NCBI GenBank assembly: GCA_964558465.1
Contig: CAZLEF010000121.1
Coordinates: forward strand, 1 to 14,907
Origin: JACJYC01 sp964558465
Lineage (GTDB): Bacteria; Bacteroidota; Bacteroidia; Chitinophagales; Saprospiraceae
Direction: 5' to 3'
Length of the DNA stretch: 14,907 nt
The notes under the pieces were generated by a model. The model made no database searches, was not told the origin of the DNA, and worked only from the letters and a program-made list of their open reading frames with translations. The translations under genes were made by a program, and so were the position numbers. Shown here one piece after another: positions 6,792 to 13,671 of the stretch. Within the stretch, counting starts at the first letter, position 1, and every line of letters begins with the position of its first letter.

Positions 6792-7330
6792 AGGCGGTCC
6801 GAAAATTGTTTTTTGAATTTGTTTATTTTAGGGGTAATGACATAGGTACAGTAGGGATTGCGGTCGCCGACATTGCGGTAATAGTTTTGGTGGTACAATT
6901 CGGCTGGATAAAAAGTTTCGAGGGGTGTTATTTCCGTAACGATAGGCTGGTCCCAAAGCTGGGGCGCATACGTCGCCTTCACTTTTTCGGCGAGCTCGCG
7001 CTGGACGTCGTCGTGGTAAAAAATGACAGACCGATATTGCGGCCCCACATCGTTTCCCTGCCGGTTGAGGGTGGTTGGGTCGTGCGAGGCAAAAAAGATC
7101 TGCAGAATATCCTCATAACCGATCTCTGCAGGATCAAAACTGATCCGGGCTACTTCGGCATGATGGGTGTTTCCGCTGCAGACGGCTTTATAATTGGCGG
7201 TTTCCGCCGTACCTCCGGCATAACCTGACTCAACAGAGCGGACGCCGCGTACCAGTTGGAAGACGGCTTCAACACACCAAAAGCAACCTCCGCCGAGGGT
7301 GGCGGTTTGGGGGGGGGATTCATGGTTCAT
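6770..7330 (-). CDS. msrA: Peptide-methionine (S)-S-oxide reductase MsrA
   Basis: The product is 186 aa and reduces the S-epimer of methionine sulfoxide in oxidised proteins. The catalytic Cys16 lies in GGCFWC (13-18). Other family motifs are GYAGGT (36-41), YKAVCSGNTHHAEV (47-60), QGNDVGPQYRS (91-101) and HQNYY (147-151), with Cys161 in NPYCTYVI as a possible resolving Cys. The frame extends 21 codons further upstream, but those codons lie in a tandem repeat (NKSTNQQINKST) and are unlike the family. The ATG at 7330, giving MNHESPP, is therefore chosen, without a visible Shine-Dalgarno. The last residues (RGKTF) come from a 41-bp intergenic repeat. It stands alone between the mqn and pnt operons. 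Confidence 0.95.
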   Translation of the reverse strand: MNHESPPQTATLGGGCFWCVEAVFQLVRGVRSVESGYAGGTAETANYKAVCSGNTHHAEVARISFDPAEIGYEDILQIFFASHDPTTLNRQGNDVGPQYRSVIFYHDDVQRELAEKVKATYAPQLWDQPIVTEITPLETFYPAELYHQNYYRNVGDRNPYCTYVITPKINKFKKQFSDRLLRGKTF

Positions 7331-7331
7331 T

Positions 7332-7416
7332 GTTGATTTGTTGATTTGTTGATTTGTTGATTTGTTGATTCGTTGATGTGCGTGCCACGCCATCGGCGTG
7401 GTTGATTTGTTGATTC
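7332..7416. repeat. 8-bp tandem repeat and hairpin in the msrA leader
   Basis: The unit GTTGATTT occurs four times perfectly from 7332, then as GTTGATTC and GTTGATGT (to 7379). About two further units follow at 7401-7416. Between them lies a perfect hairpin CCACGCC/GGCGTGG (7385-7401, loop ATC). The array ends one base before the msrA start codon. Slipped-strand changes of an 8-bp unit would alter the leader and the frame of any upstream start. Confidence 0.85.
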
Positions 7417-7452
7417 GATCGGGCAGTCTTCAAAAGCTACGGCACAACGGGG

Positions 7453-8235
7453 TTATCCAACGGTTGAAGGTAAATTAAGGGTCAGGGGTGTTGTGGCGCC
7501 CATTTTTTTGAGAAAAAGTTCAAGACCGGCCTGTTTCCCTTCGTCCAGGATATAACTGATGTTTTCGGTGAAATAGGTGGTCAGGTCAAACCCCGGATGC
7601 GGGGTGGGCAGCAGGTAGATCAATTCCGGAATTTTGTCGATCCCCAGGGCCAGGGCCTGGTCAAAAGCTTCCATAAAAGCAGAATCAACCGGCTTGTTGC
7701 TGACCCAGGCGGCAAAAACAAAAGGCAATCCGGTCAGGTTGTGCCAGGCCTCCGCGAGGTCGTATACAAAAGGATACCGCTGTTCAGCAATTACGGCCCG
7801 GTCGCCGATGACAAGCCCGCCCGTACCCTCCCGGAGGGCGGTTTCATACCCGGGGAAAGCAGGCAGCAATTCGGGGCTGAGGTTCCAATACTCCTTGAGG
7901 AGAATTTTCAACAGTTCAACGGATGTTCTCGAATGAAAATCAAGGTATATGCGATCCAGTTCCGCGATCGGCCGGTCGGCATAGACCGCTACGGTTCTGA
8001 CCGCTTTTTCCGCCCCGATGCAATAATGGGACAATAACCGCGGGGACTCAAGTTCGGGAATAACCGCTACCGGCACCAATCCGAAGTCGGCTTCCCCCGT
8101 TTTCAGACGGCGGGCGCATTCGGATGGGATTGCCAGTTGGAGGTCTATTTTTTCAGCAATCTCACTTTTGAACAAGCCGTACAAAAATGGTTTTGTATTG
8201 AGATAACTGACTGCAACAACCTTTATTTTTTCCAT
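7453..8235 (-). CDS. mqnA: Chorismate dehydratase MqnA (menaquinone, futalosine pathway)
   Basis: The product is 260 aa. MqnA dehydrates chorismate to 3-(1-carboxyvinyl-oxy)benzoate, the first committed step of the futalosine route. The fold is of the periplasmic-binding-protein type but lacks a signal peptide. The N-terminal VSYLNTKPFLYGL carries the family's conserved Asn (Asn13). TGEADFGLVPVAVIPEL, GGLVIGDRA and WHNLTGLPFVFAAW are further typical segments. The frame is open for 55 more codons upstream, but these overlap the preceding phosphatase gene and are not family-like, so MEKIKVVAVSYLN at 8235 is the start. Only two bases separate it from the phosphatase stop, which suggests translational coupling. 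Confidence 0.94.
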   Translation of the reverse strand: MEKIKVVAVSYLNTKPFLYGLFKSEIAEKIDLQLAIPSECARRLKTGEADFGLVPVAVIPELESPRLLSHYCIGAEKAVRTVAVYADRPIAELDRIYLDFHSRTSVELLKILLKEYWNLSPELLPAFPGYETALREGTGGLVIGDRAVIAEQRYPFVYDLAEAWHNLTGLPFVFAAWVSNKPVDSAFMEAFDQALALGIDKIPELIYLLPTPHPGFDLTTYFTENISYILDEGKQAGLELFLKKMGATTPLTLNLPSTVG

Positions 8236-8237
8236 TT

Positions 8238-8876
8238 TCAACTGATGATCCGGGCTTCCTGAAGGTGCTCGGTAGAATTTTCTTTTTCGATCAAAAACCG
8301 GCCGGCTTCCTGGCGGATTACCCAAAGCCCGGTATTTTCGTGCCTGTATTTGTTCATTTCCGATAGCGGTTCGTTCCTGAAAGCGGTGATCATGGCGCAC
8401 ATGGCCCTGCCGTGGGAACAGACCAGGATCGTGTTTTCCTTTCGCGTTCCGAGATGGTCGACAAAACGTTTTACCCGCTGAAACAGCTCCAGGGCATTTT
8501 CACCGTCGTGCGCCCTGGTTTCATAAAACCCCTGGCTCCAGCGGGCCTTGATCTCTTCGTATTCGGCCATTACCTGCGGGGTGGAATATTGCCCTTCCCG
8601 GGAGCCCCAATTCATTTCATTGATATCGGCGAACTGTTCCCAGGGAATGCCCGATTCCAAAAAACGGCGGACGGTTTGGTGGGTTCTTTGGAGCCGGGAG
8701 GTCAGCACCACTTCAAAGCCTGTATTTCCATACCGCTCCCAAAAAGCCGCGGCTTGCTGGTGACCCTTGTCGTTGAGGGACGAATCGATGGTTCCGCCCT
8801 GGATGATCCCTTGCCGGTTGTAATCGGTTTCGCCGTGCCGGATGAGGTAGATGGTTTTGGGTTTGGGATGGTTCAT
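8238..8876 (-). CDS. Histidine phosphatase family protein (phosphoglycerate mutase-like)
   Basis: The product is 212 aa with the RHG signature LIRHGETDYN (His14 is the expected phospho-acceptor). Other catalytic-pocket residues are Arg64 in SRLQRTHQT, Glu87 in INEMNWGSREGQ and His155 in CSHGRAM. The protein is a soluble cytoplasmic phosphatase; the substrate cannot be read from sequence, and GpmB/CobC-like labels would be guesses. It sits between mqnE (26-bp gap) and mqnA (2-bp gap) in what looks like one transcript, suggesting a link to menaquinone synthesis or simply a hitch-hiking housekeeping phosphatase. The first codons (MNHPKPK) are built from a 10-bp tandem repeat. Confidence 0.9.
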   Translation of the reverse strand: MNHPKPKTIYLIRHGETDYNRQGIIQGGTIDSSLNDKGHQQAAAFWERYGNTGFEVVLTSRLQRTHQTVRRFLESGIPWEQFADINEMNWGSREGQYSTPQVMAEYEEIKARWSQGFYETRAHDGENALELFQRVKRFVDHLGTRKENTILVCSHGRAMCAMITAFRNEPLSEMNKYRHENTGLWVIRQEAGRFLIEKENSTEHLQEARIIS

Positions 8877-8910
8877 GATGGTTTGGGATGGTTTGGGATG
8901 GTTTATTGTG
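8861..8910. repeat. 10-bp tandem repeat across the mqnE/phosphatase junction
   Basis: Five adjacent 10-mers run from 8861 to 8910: GTTTGGGATG at 8861, 8881 and 8891, with variants GTTCATGATG at 8871 and GTTTATTGTG at 8901. The phosphatase start codon (8874-8876) lies in the second unit and the mqnE stop codon (8903-8905) in the fifth, so both gene ends are formed by the array. Confidence 0.85.
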
Positions 8911-10114
8911 GTTGGGGGTTGGCGACCGGCAGGGAGAAATAGCCCTTGAATTCGTTTTCAGATTCAAATACCACGTCCGTAAAATCTTTCACCACACGGT
9001 AGAGGGTATCCCTTTCGATCGGTTTTCTGCCGACCTGGCGAATGAGCCGGACCAGGTCTTCCGTGCTCATCGCGGGGTTTTGTTCTTCGGAACCCGCCAT
9101 GGAATAAATTTTGGTGGTATCGTCGATGGTACCGTCGATATCGTCTACCCCGAAGGCGAGGGAAACCTGGGCAATATTCCGGCTGATCATGGGCCAATAG
9201 GCTTTGATATGGTCGAAATTATCCAGGTAGATCCGGCTCACGGCATAATTGCGGAGGTCTTCCAGAACGGAAACTTCGGGAAGGTGAGACATTTGGTTGT
9301 CCTTGTTTCTGAATTTTAGCGGGATAAAGGTCTGGAAACCGCCTGTTTTATCCTGCAATTCCCGGAGGCGGTCCAGGTGGTCAATCCGGTGTTCGTATTT
9401 TTCGATATGCCCGTAGAGGATCGTAGCGTTGGACCGGCCCCCCATTTCATGCCATATTTCATGGATGCGGAGCCATTGATCCGCCGAACATTTACCGCCT
9501 GCGATCTGGTCACGGATCTCCGGGTGAAAAATTTCGGCGCCCCCGCCCGGCATGGAATCAAGGCCGGCCTCCTTCATGATCTGCATGCCTTCTTCATAGC
9601 TCACTTTGGCTTTTTTGAAAATATAATGGTACTCAACCGGTGTAAGGGCCTTGATGTGCAATTCGGGGCGGTGCGCTTTGATCCGCCTGAACAATCCGGA
9701 ATAAAAATCAACATCGTATTGTGGGAGTACCCCGCCAACGATATGGACTTCGGTCACAGGTTTGCCGTCGAAGGCGCGGACCATGTCCATGATTTCATCC
9801 ATGGAATATTCCCAGCCGTCCTTTCTTTCCTTGATCAGCCTGGAATAAGAGCAGAAGGTGCAGGTGTACAGGCAGACATTGGTCGGTTCAATATGGAAAT
9901 TCCGGTTGAAAAAGGTAAGGTCTCCGTGTTTTTTTTCCCGGATAAAATTGGCAAGGGTTCCCAGGAAACCCAATTCGGCCTCCTCGAAAAGGAAGACGCC
10001 CTCCTCTCTGGAAATCCGGTCGCCGGAACTCACTTTTTCAACAATCCTCCGGAAATCGTTCCCCAATTTCGGGTCTGCAACCAGAGCTGAAAGGTGCTGA
10101 TCAGGATAGCTCAT
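8903..10114 (-). CDS. mqnE: Aminofutalosine synthase MqnE (radical SAM)
   Basis: The product is 403 aa. MqnE is a radical SAM enzyme that joins the MqnA product to S-adenosylmethionine-derived adenosine to make aminofutalosine. The iron-sulfur motif Cx3Cx2C is at Cys81, Cys85 and Cys88 (CLYTCTFC). Segments TEVHIVGGVLP, HIKALTPVEY, GLDSMPGGGAEIF, SNATILYGHIE, GGFQTFIPLKF and HIKAYWPM match MqnE better than the related MqnC. It is the first gene of a mqnE-phosphatase-mqnA operon; mqnB, mqnC and mqnD are not in the window. AAGGA six bases before the ATG supports the start. The final residues (PQPQ) run into a tandem repeat. Confidence 0.93.
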   Translation of the reverse strand: MSYPDQHLSALVADPKLGNDFRRIVEKVSSGDRISREEGVFLFEEAELGFLGTLANFIREKKHGDLTFFNRNFHIEPTNVCLYTCTFCSYSRLIKERKDGWEYSMDEIMDMVRAFDGKPVTEVHIVGGVLPQYDVDFYSGLFRRIKAHRPELHIKALTPVEYHYIFKKAKVSYEEGMQIMKEAGLDSMPGGGAEIFHPEIRDQIAGGKCSADQWLRIHEIWHEMGGRSNATILYGHIEKYEHRIDHLDRLRELQDKTGGFQTFIPLKFRNKDNQMSHLPEVSVLEDLRNYAVSRIYLDNFDHIKAYWPMISRNIAQVSLAFGVDDIDGTIDDTTKIYSMAGSEEQNPAMSTEDLVRLIRQVGRKPIERDTLYRVVKDFTDVVFESENEFKGYFSLPVANPQPQ

Positions 10115-10120
10115 GATGTG

Positions 10121-10125
10121 TCCTT
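10121..10125 (-). promoter_or_regulatory. Shine-Dalgarno-like site of mqnE
   Basis: AAGGA on the minus strand lies six bases before the ATG at 10114. Such sites are uncommon in this window, where most leaders are A-rich, and this one supports the chosen start. Confidence 0.45.
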
Positions 10126-10619
10126 ATGGTGTATTTTAAACAGTCAAAGCTATAACAAACTTTCGGAACTTTCAGTTTTTTGTGAAAGCATGTATTTTTC
10201 GGAATACGGATTTGAATGAGTTCTTTACCTTTGAAACAAACTTTTAGGCGGACCGGCGGTCCGCTATCTTGGTAACACCGCCCAATCGACAGGGCTTCCC
10301 CGGGCCTTAGGTCCGGCATCTTATGCAGCAAGCGAGGCAAAACGCTAAAAAGATAACCAGGAGCCTCGCGGGTAACAGGTTTTGACCGTACGGTTCAATC
10401 TGCTTCGGGTGGTTAGATACCGGTCCGCTGGACCGGGCGCCGTTCTCTTCCGGGTCGGTTACAAAAAGGCCGATCCGCTGGACCGCTTCGTGGCAGATCG
10501 CCATCCATCATTAATCACCTTAGTTTAAAGTGAAAAAGTAGAACTAAATACATTGTACTAAAAGTGTTTAATTTGGCCTACTGGATTGCCCGGATGGACC
10601 ATCCACATAAAATCAAAAC
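10126..10619. repeat. Gene-free region with GGACC/GGTCC palindromes between divergent genes
   Basis: No gene is supported. Perfect hairpins are at 10248-10264 (GCGGACC, loop GGC, GGTCCGC), 10420-10436 (CCGGTCC, loop GCT, GGACCGG) and, with a longer loop, 10332-10369 (GCGAGGC/GCCTCGC). A near-perfect one is at 10300-10316 (CCGGGCC/GGTCCGG), and a degenerate copy of the 10420 element lies near 10470. CCGTACGG is at 10386-10393. Nearer mqnE there is a short direct repeat AACTTTC-GG-AACTTTC (10158-10173). The AT-rich 10505-10619 stretch should hold the promoter of the plus-strand gene, but no clear -33/-7 pair is seen. Confidence 0.65.
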
Positions 10620-11492
10620 ATGTTGTCGGTTCTGATTCCTGTTTTTAATTACGATGTGCGGCCGTTGGTCATGGAGTTGCACCGGCAGTGCAAGGATCTG
10701 GGTATTTCCTATGAGATCATTTGCATAGACGACTGTTCGGCGCCCGGATGGCAACTTCAAAACCGGGTGTTAGCCGGTCTGGAAAATGTGCAATATGCTG
10801 AACTTGAACAAAATACCGGCCGGTCTGCCATTCGCAACAAGCTGGTAGAAACGGCCCGGTTCCCTTATCTGATCTTTCTCGATTGCGACTCAAAGATCGT
10901 ACGGCCTGGCTTCATCAGGGACTATCATTCACATCTTTCTCCCGGTACGGTTCTTTACGGCGGCCGTACGTATTCCCCGAATCCCCCGGCAGACAGAGAT
11001 TTGTTGCTGCATTGGAGATTCGGCGTCAAAAGAGAGGCATTCACGGCTGCGTTCAGAACTGCTGCGCCTTACCACCGGTTCATGACCAATAATTTTGCAG
11101 CGCCCAAATCCATTCTGGAAAAGATCCCCTTCGAAGAACGGATCCGGCAATACGGGCATGAAGACACCCTGTTCGGGTTTGAGTTAAAACAAAGGGGTAT
11201 TCCCATTCTGCACCTCGACAATCCGGTAGAGCATCAAGGGTTGGAAACCGCTGTTGTTTTCCTGGAAAAAACCGAAAAAGCCGTCGCCAACCTGCTGCTG
11301 GTGCGGGAAATCAATCCAGCCGTTGAAACCACTTTACTAAAATGGGCAAGCCTGGTCAGCTCTTTTTTCCCGGCGGGATCAGGCGCAGGCCGGCTGAAAA
11401 ACCGGATCCGGAACAAACTGTTGACCGGCGCCCCCTCCTTGTTGTGGCTGGATCTCTACAAGCTGGTCTTTCTCCTGAGTCTGAAAAAATGA
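10620..11492 (+). CDS. Family 2 glycosyltransferase (GT-A fold)
   Basis: The product is 290 aa with a GT2-type nucleotide-sugar-binding domain: MLSVLIPVFNYD at the start, IICIDDCSAPG (34-43), NTGRSAIRN (65-73), a metal-binding DxD-like LDCDS (87-91) and a GHED motif (179-182) that may hold the catalytic base. LDNPVEH (199-205) is the usual strand near the active site. The C-terminal part (about 225-290) is helical and partly hydrophobic, but no clear transmembrane bundle is seen. The acceptor and sugar are unknown; a role in surface polysaccharide or glycolipid synthesis is typical. It is a single gene, divergent from mqnE and convergent with the enoyl-CoA hydratase gene six bases away. Confidence 0.88.
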   Translation: MLSVLIPVFNYDVRPLVMELHRQCKDLGISYEIICIDDCSAPGWQLQNRVLAGLENVQYAELEQNTGRSAIRNKLVETARFPYLIFLDCDSKIVRPGFIRDYHSHLSPGTVLYGGRTYSPNPPADRDLLLHWRFGVKREAFTAAFRTAAPYHRFMTNNFAAPKSILEKIPFEERIRQYGHEDTLFGFELKQRGIPILHLDNPVEHQGLETAVVFLEKTEKAVANLLLVREINPAVETTLLKWASLVSSFFPAGSGAGRLKNRIRNKLLTGAPSLLWLDLYKLVFLLSLKK

Positions 11493-11498
11493 CCCCCT

Positions 11499-12287
11499 CT
11501 ATTTTCCCTTGAAAACAGGGGTTCTTTTCTCGATAAAAGCCTGAGCGCCTTCCCGGAAGTCCCCGGTCCCTGTCGTTGCGCCAAAATACCGGACCTCGGT
11601 ATCAAACCCATCTTCGTTGTATTGAAAAAAGGCGTTGACCGCCCCGATCACTTTTGCAACGGCCACGGGGCCTTTACTGCCAATTTTTTTCAGCATTTCT
11701 CTGGCTTTCTGCACTTCTTCACCAGTCGGAACCACATAATTGACCAGTCCGAGCCGAAAAGCTTCCTGCGCGTCGATGGAATCGCCGGTGAGTAACAATT
11801 CCAGGGCTTTGGTCTTCCCGATCAACTGGATCAGGCGTTGGGTGCCCCCATAACCCGGGATGATCCCGAGGTTGACCTCCGGCTGTCCGAAGCGGGCTTT
11901 TTCGCCGGCGATCCGGAGATGGCAGGCCATGGCCAGTTCGCAACCGCCTCCAAGCGCAAATCCGTTCACGGCGGCTACCACGGGAACGGCAGAACGCTCG
12001 ATGAAAAAGAACACATCCTGGCCCCGGCGGGCCAGTTGGCGGCCGTCTTCTGCATTCATTTGCAGAAACTCCTTGATATCCGCCCCGGCGATAAACGCTT
12101 TTTCGCCCGCGCCGGTCACGATAATGCCTTTAATATCTTTTCGCTTCGGGGCGTAGTCGGCGAAAAAATGGCGCAATTCACCCATCGTTTCCGAATTGAG
12201 CGCATTCAGCGATTTTTCCCGGTTGATGGTCAGCAGGATGATGTTGTCTTCTTCCGATACCAATAAATTGTTATAGGTCATTTTCAT
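11499..12287 (-). CDS. Enoyl-CoA hydratase/isomerase family protein
   Basis: The product is 262 aa, a standard-length crotonase. The oxyanion-hole segments are AFIAGADIKE (64-73) and ALGGGCELAMACH (111-123). Both acidic catalytic residues are present as Glu117 and Glu137 (QPEVNLGIIPGYGGTQRL), with the 20-residue spacing found in active hydratases. It probably hydrates 2-enoyl-CoA in fatty-acid or related acyl-CoA breakdown; the exact substrate is unknown. It follows the amidohydrolase gene by nine bases, so the two are likely co-transcribed, though no metabolic link is obvious. Either of two near ATGs (12287 or 12281) could start it. Confidence 0.94.
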   Translation of the reverse strand: MKMTYNNLLVSEEDNIILLTINREKSLNALNSETMGELRHFFADYAPKRKDIKGIIVTGAGEKAFIAGADIKEFLQMNAEDGRQLARRGQDVFFFIERSAVPVVAAVNGFALGGGCELAMACHLRIAGEKARFGQPEVNLGIIPGYGGTQRLIQLIGKTKALELLLTGDSIDAQEAFRLGLVNYVVPTGEEVQKAREMLKKIGSKGPVAVAKVIGAVNAFFQYNEDGFDTEVRYFGATTGTGDFREGAQAFIEKRTPVFKGK

Positions 12288-12296
12288 TGTTTTTAG

Positions 12297-13472
12297 TCAG
12301 CACAATTTTTGCACCCGGGTTTCGGTGGTCAGTTTCAGATCCGGGCCCAGGTTAAGGAGGTTCAAACCCGGTTTTTTACCCGGTTCCAGGCTGCCAAGGT
12401 CTTTGTCGAAACCCAGCGCCTCTGCGCCGTTGAGGGTTGCCCAGCGGAGCAATTCGGCGAACGAGACATACGACTGGAACCTTGCGATCGTCTTCATTTC
12501 TTCAAGGACGGATAGCTGCCAGTTGGAAGTCAGGCTGTCGGTTCCGATGGTCATCCTGGATTTTGCATCCAGAAAAGGTTTGTAGTTGGGCAGCCGGTTT
12601 TCGATGTAAAGGTTGGCGTTGGGGCAAGTTGCCCAATAAACGCGGGGGCTCCACGCCTGAGCAGCCAGGATATCGTCGAAGCCGGTCATGGTATTGTGTA
12701 CAAAGAGCGTCCGGCAACCAGGATCCAGGTTTTCCAGGGCATAATGAATTGCGGTTTCCTGCCGCGGCTTGAAATGATCCAGCGGGATATTAAACGATCC
12801 ATAAAACGCCCTGAATCCGCCTGTACCTGTGAGAAACAACTCATCTTCTTCCGGTGTTTCCTGGTTGTGGATGCTGACGGTTGCATCCTGATCGTTCAAT
12901 TCCCTGACTTTTGCAAAGAGCGACCTGGATACCGTATAAGGGGCATGCGGCACATAGGATTTCCGATTGCCGCCGGCCGTACTTTGCCCTTCAAAAACGG
13001 GCTGGTACTGGCTGAAGGTTTTTTCCGCCCATTCTTCCTGCAGGAAATCGAACATCTCAATAAAGGAATAATAACGGATGGGGCTTTTATTTTTTTGGGC
13101 CGCTGTATCCAGCTTATTGGAAATATCGCCCACCGCAACGATACCAGCATCCCACATTTCCCGGTCGGCTTTTTCCAGGGCGTCCAGGATCTCCTCCATT
13201 TGGATATCCCGGAATAAAACTACGTTTTTAATGAAGGGCAACAATCCGGTTCCGGTATCGACCTTTCCTTTCATATGCGACAACTCCAGGTGGCAATGCG
13301 TATTAATAAAACCCGGGACCAGAACACCCGGGTATATTTCCAGGTCGGCGGGATCGTGCAGGTTGCGGCCTTGTACAGCCAGAATATGGCCATGGTCGTC
13401 GAGGATAACCACCCCGTTTTCAACAGGCGGGGTGGATACCGGAAAAACCAGATCGGCTGATATTTTGCGCAT
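12297..13472 (-). CDS. COG0402-type amidohydrolase, candidate aminofutalosine deaminase
   Basis: The product is 391 aa with the amidohydrolase-superfamily metal site: HxH at His59/His61 (FINTHCHLE), His176 (VPHAPYTVS), His202 and Glu205 (SIHNQETPEE) and Asp312 (IGTDSLTSN). A small beta-sandwich is built from the N- and C-terminal strands (ending GSLEPGKKPGLNLLNL). Members of this group deaminate aminated purines or related compounds; enzymes of the same group (MqnX) deaminate aminofutalosine to futalosine. The mqnE-mqnA operon 2 kb away makes that a reasonable guess, but the glycosyltransferase and enoyl-CoA hydratase genes lie between. Other deaminases or chlorohydrolase-like enzymes remain possible. 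It is the first gene of a pair. Confidence 0.85.
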   Translation of the reverse strand: MRKISADLVFPVSTPPVENGVVILDDHGHILAVQGRNLHDPADLEIYPGVLVPGFINTHCHLELSHMKGKVDTGTGLLPFIKNVVLFRDIQMEEILDALEKADREMWDAGIVAVGDISNKLDTAAQKNKSPIRYYSFIEMFDFLQEEWAEKTFSQYQPVFEGQSTAGGNRKSYVPHAPYTVSRSLFAKVRELNDQDATVSIHNQETPEEDELFLTGTGGFRAFYGSFNIPLDHFKPRQETAIHYALENLDPGCRTLFVHNTMTGFDDILAAQAWSPRVYWATCPNANLYIENRLPNYKPFLDAKSRMTIGTDSLTSNWQLSVLEEMKTIARFQSYVSFAELLRWATLNGAEALGFDKDLGSLEPGKKPGLNLLNLGPDLKLTTETRVQKLC

Positions 13473-13488
13473 TCAACAGGTTTTGGGG

Positions 13489-13496
13489 CGAAGATA
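13489..13496 (-). promoter_or_regulatory. Possible -7 element upstream of the amidohydrolase gene
   Basis: The minus strand reads TATCTTCG, one mismatch from the Bacteroidota -7 consensus TAnnTTTG, and lies 16 bases before the ATG. A T-run (TTTT) 20 bases further upstream is only a poor -33 element. Confidence 0.33.
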
Positions 13497-13571
13497 GTTC
13501 AGTTTTCCAGGAGATAAAAACCGGGAATGAATTCCTTATATTTACTCCGTATTATGCGAATTAATAGTTTA

Positions 13572-13657
13572 TGGTGGTTTATTGTTGTTTATGATGGTTC
13601 ATAATTGTTGGCGGCCGTTAACTACAATGAACCACAATGAACCACAATGAACCCTCA
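13572..13657. repeat. Large imperfect inverted repeat upstream of glycerate kinase
   Basis: The left arm (13572-13602) and right arm (13627-13657) pair at about 24 of 31 positions around a 24-nt loop. The right arm is a tandem of a 10-bp unit ACAATGAACC (three copies from 13624). The loop itself contains GTTGGCGGCCGTTAAC (13607-13622), which can self-pair with two G-T wobbles. The whole lies 15 bp before the kinase ATG and could fold in its mRNA leader. Confidence 0.65.
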
Positions 13658-13671
13658 ATTCCCATCAAACC

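Noticed and set aside
7331..7393. Longer MsrA with 21 extra N-terminal residues
   Set aside because: The extra codons are the 8-bp tandem repeat (NKSTNQQINKST) and are unlike MsrA; the ATG at 7330 fits the family start.
8236..8400. Longer MqnA with 55 extra N-terminal residues
   Set aside because: The extension overlaps the phosphatase gene in another frame and lacks family similarity; MEKIKVVAVSYLN is the natural N-terminus.
8903..10114. MqnC (cyclic dehypoxanthine futalosine synthase) instead of MqnE
   Set aside because: Segments HIKALTPVEY, MPGGGAEIF and SNATILYGHIE fit MqnE better; a profile search would settle it.
10101..10504. Two short minus-strand frames (79 and 65 codons) between mqnE and the glycosyltransferase
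   Set aside because: Both lie across the hairpin cluster, one overlaps the mqnE start, and neither translation looks like a protein family.
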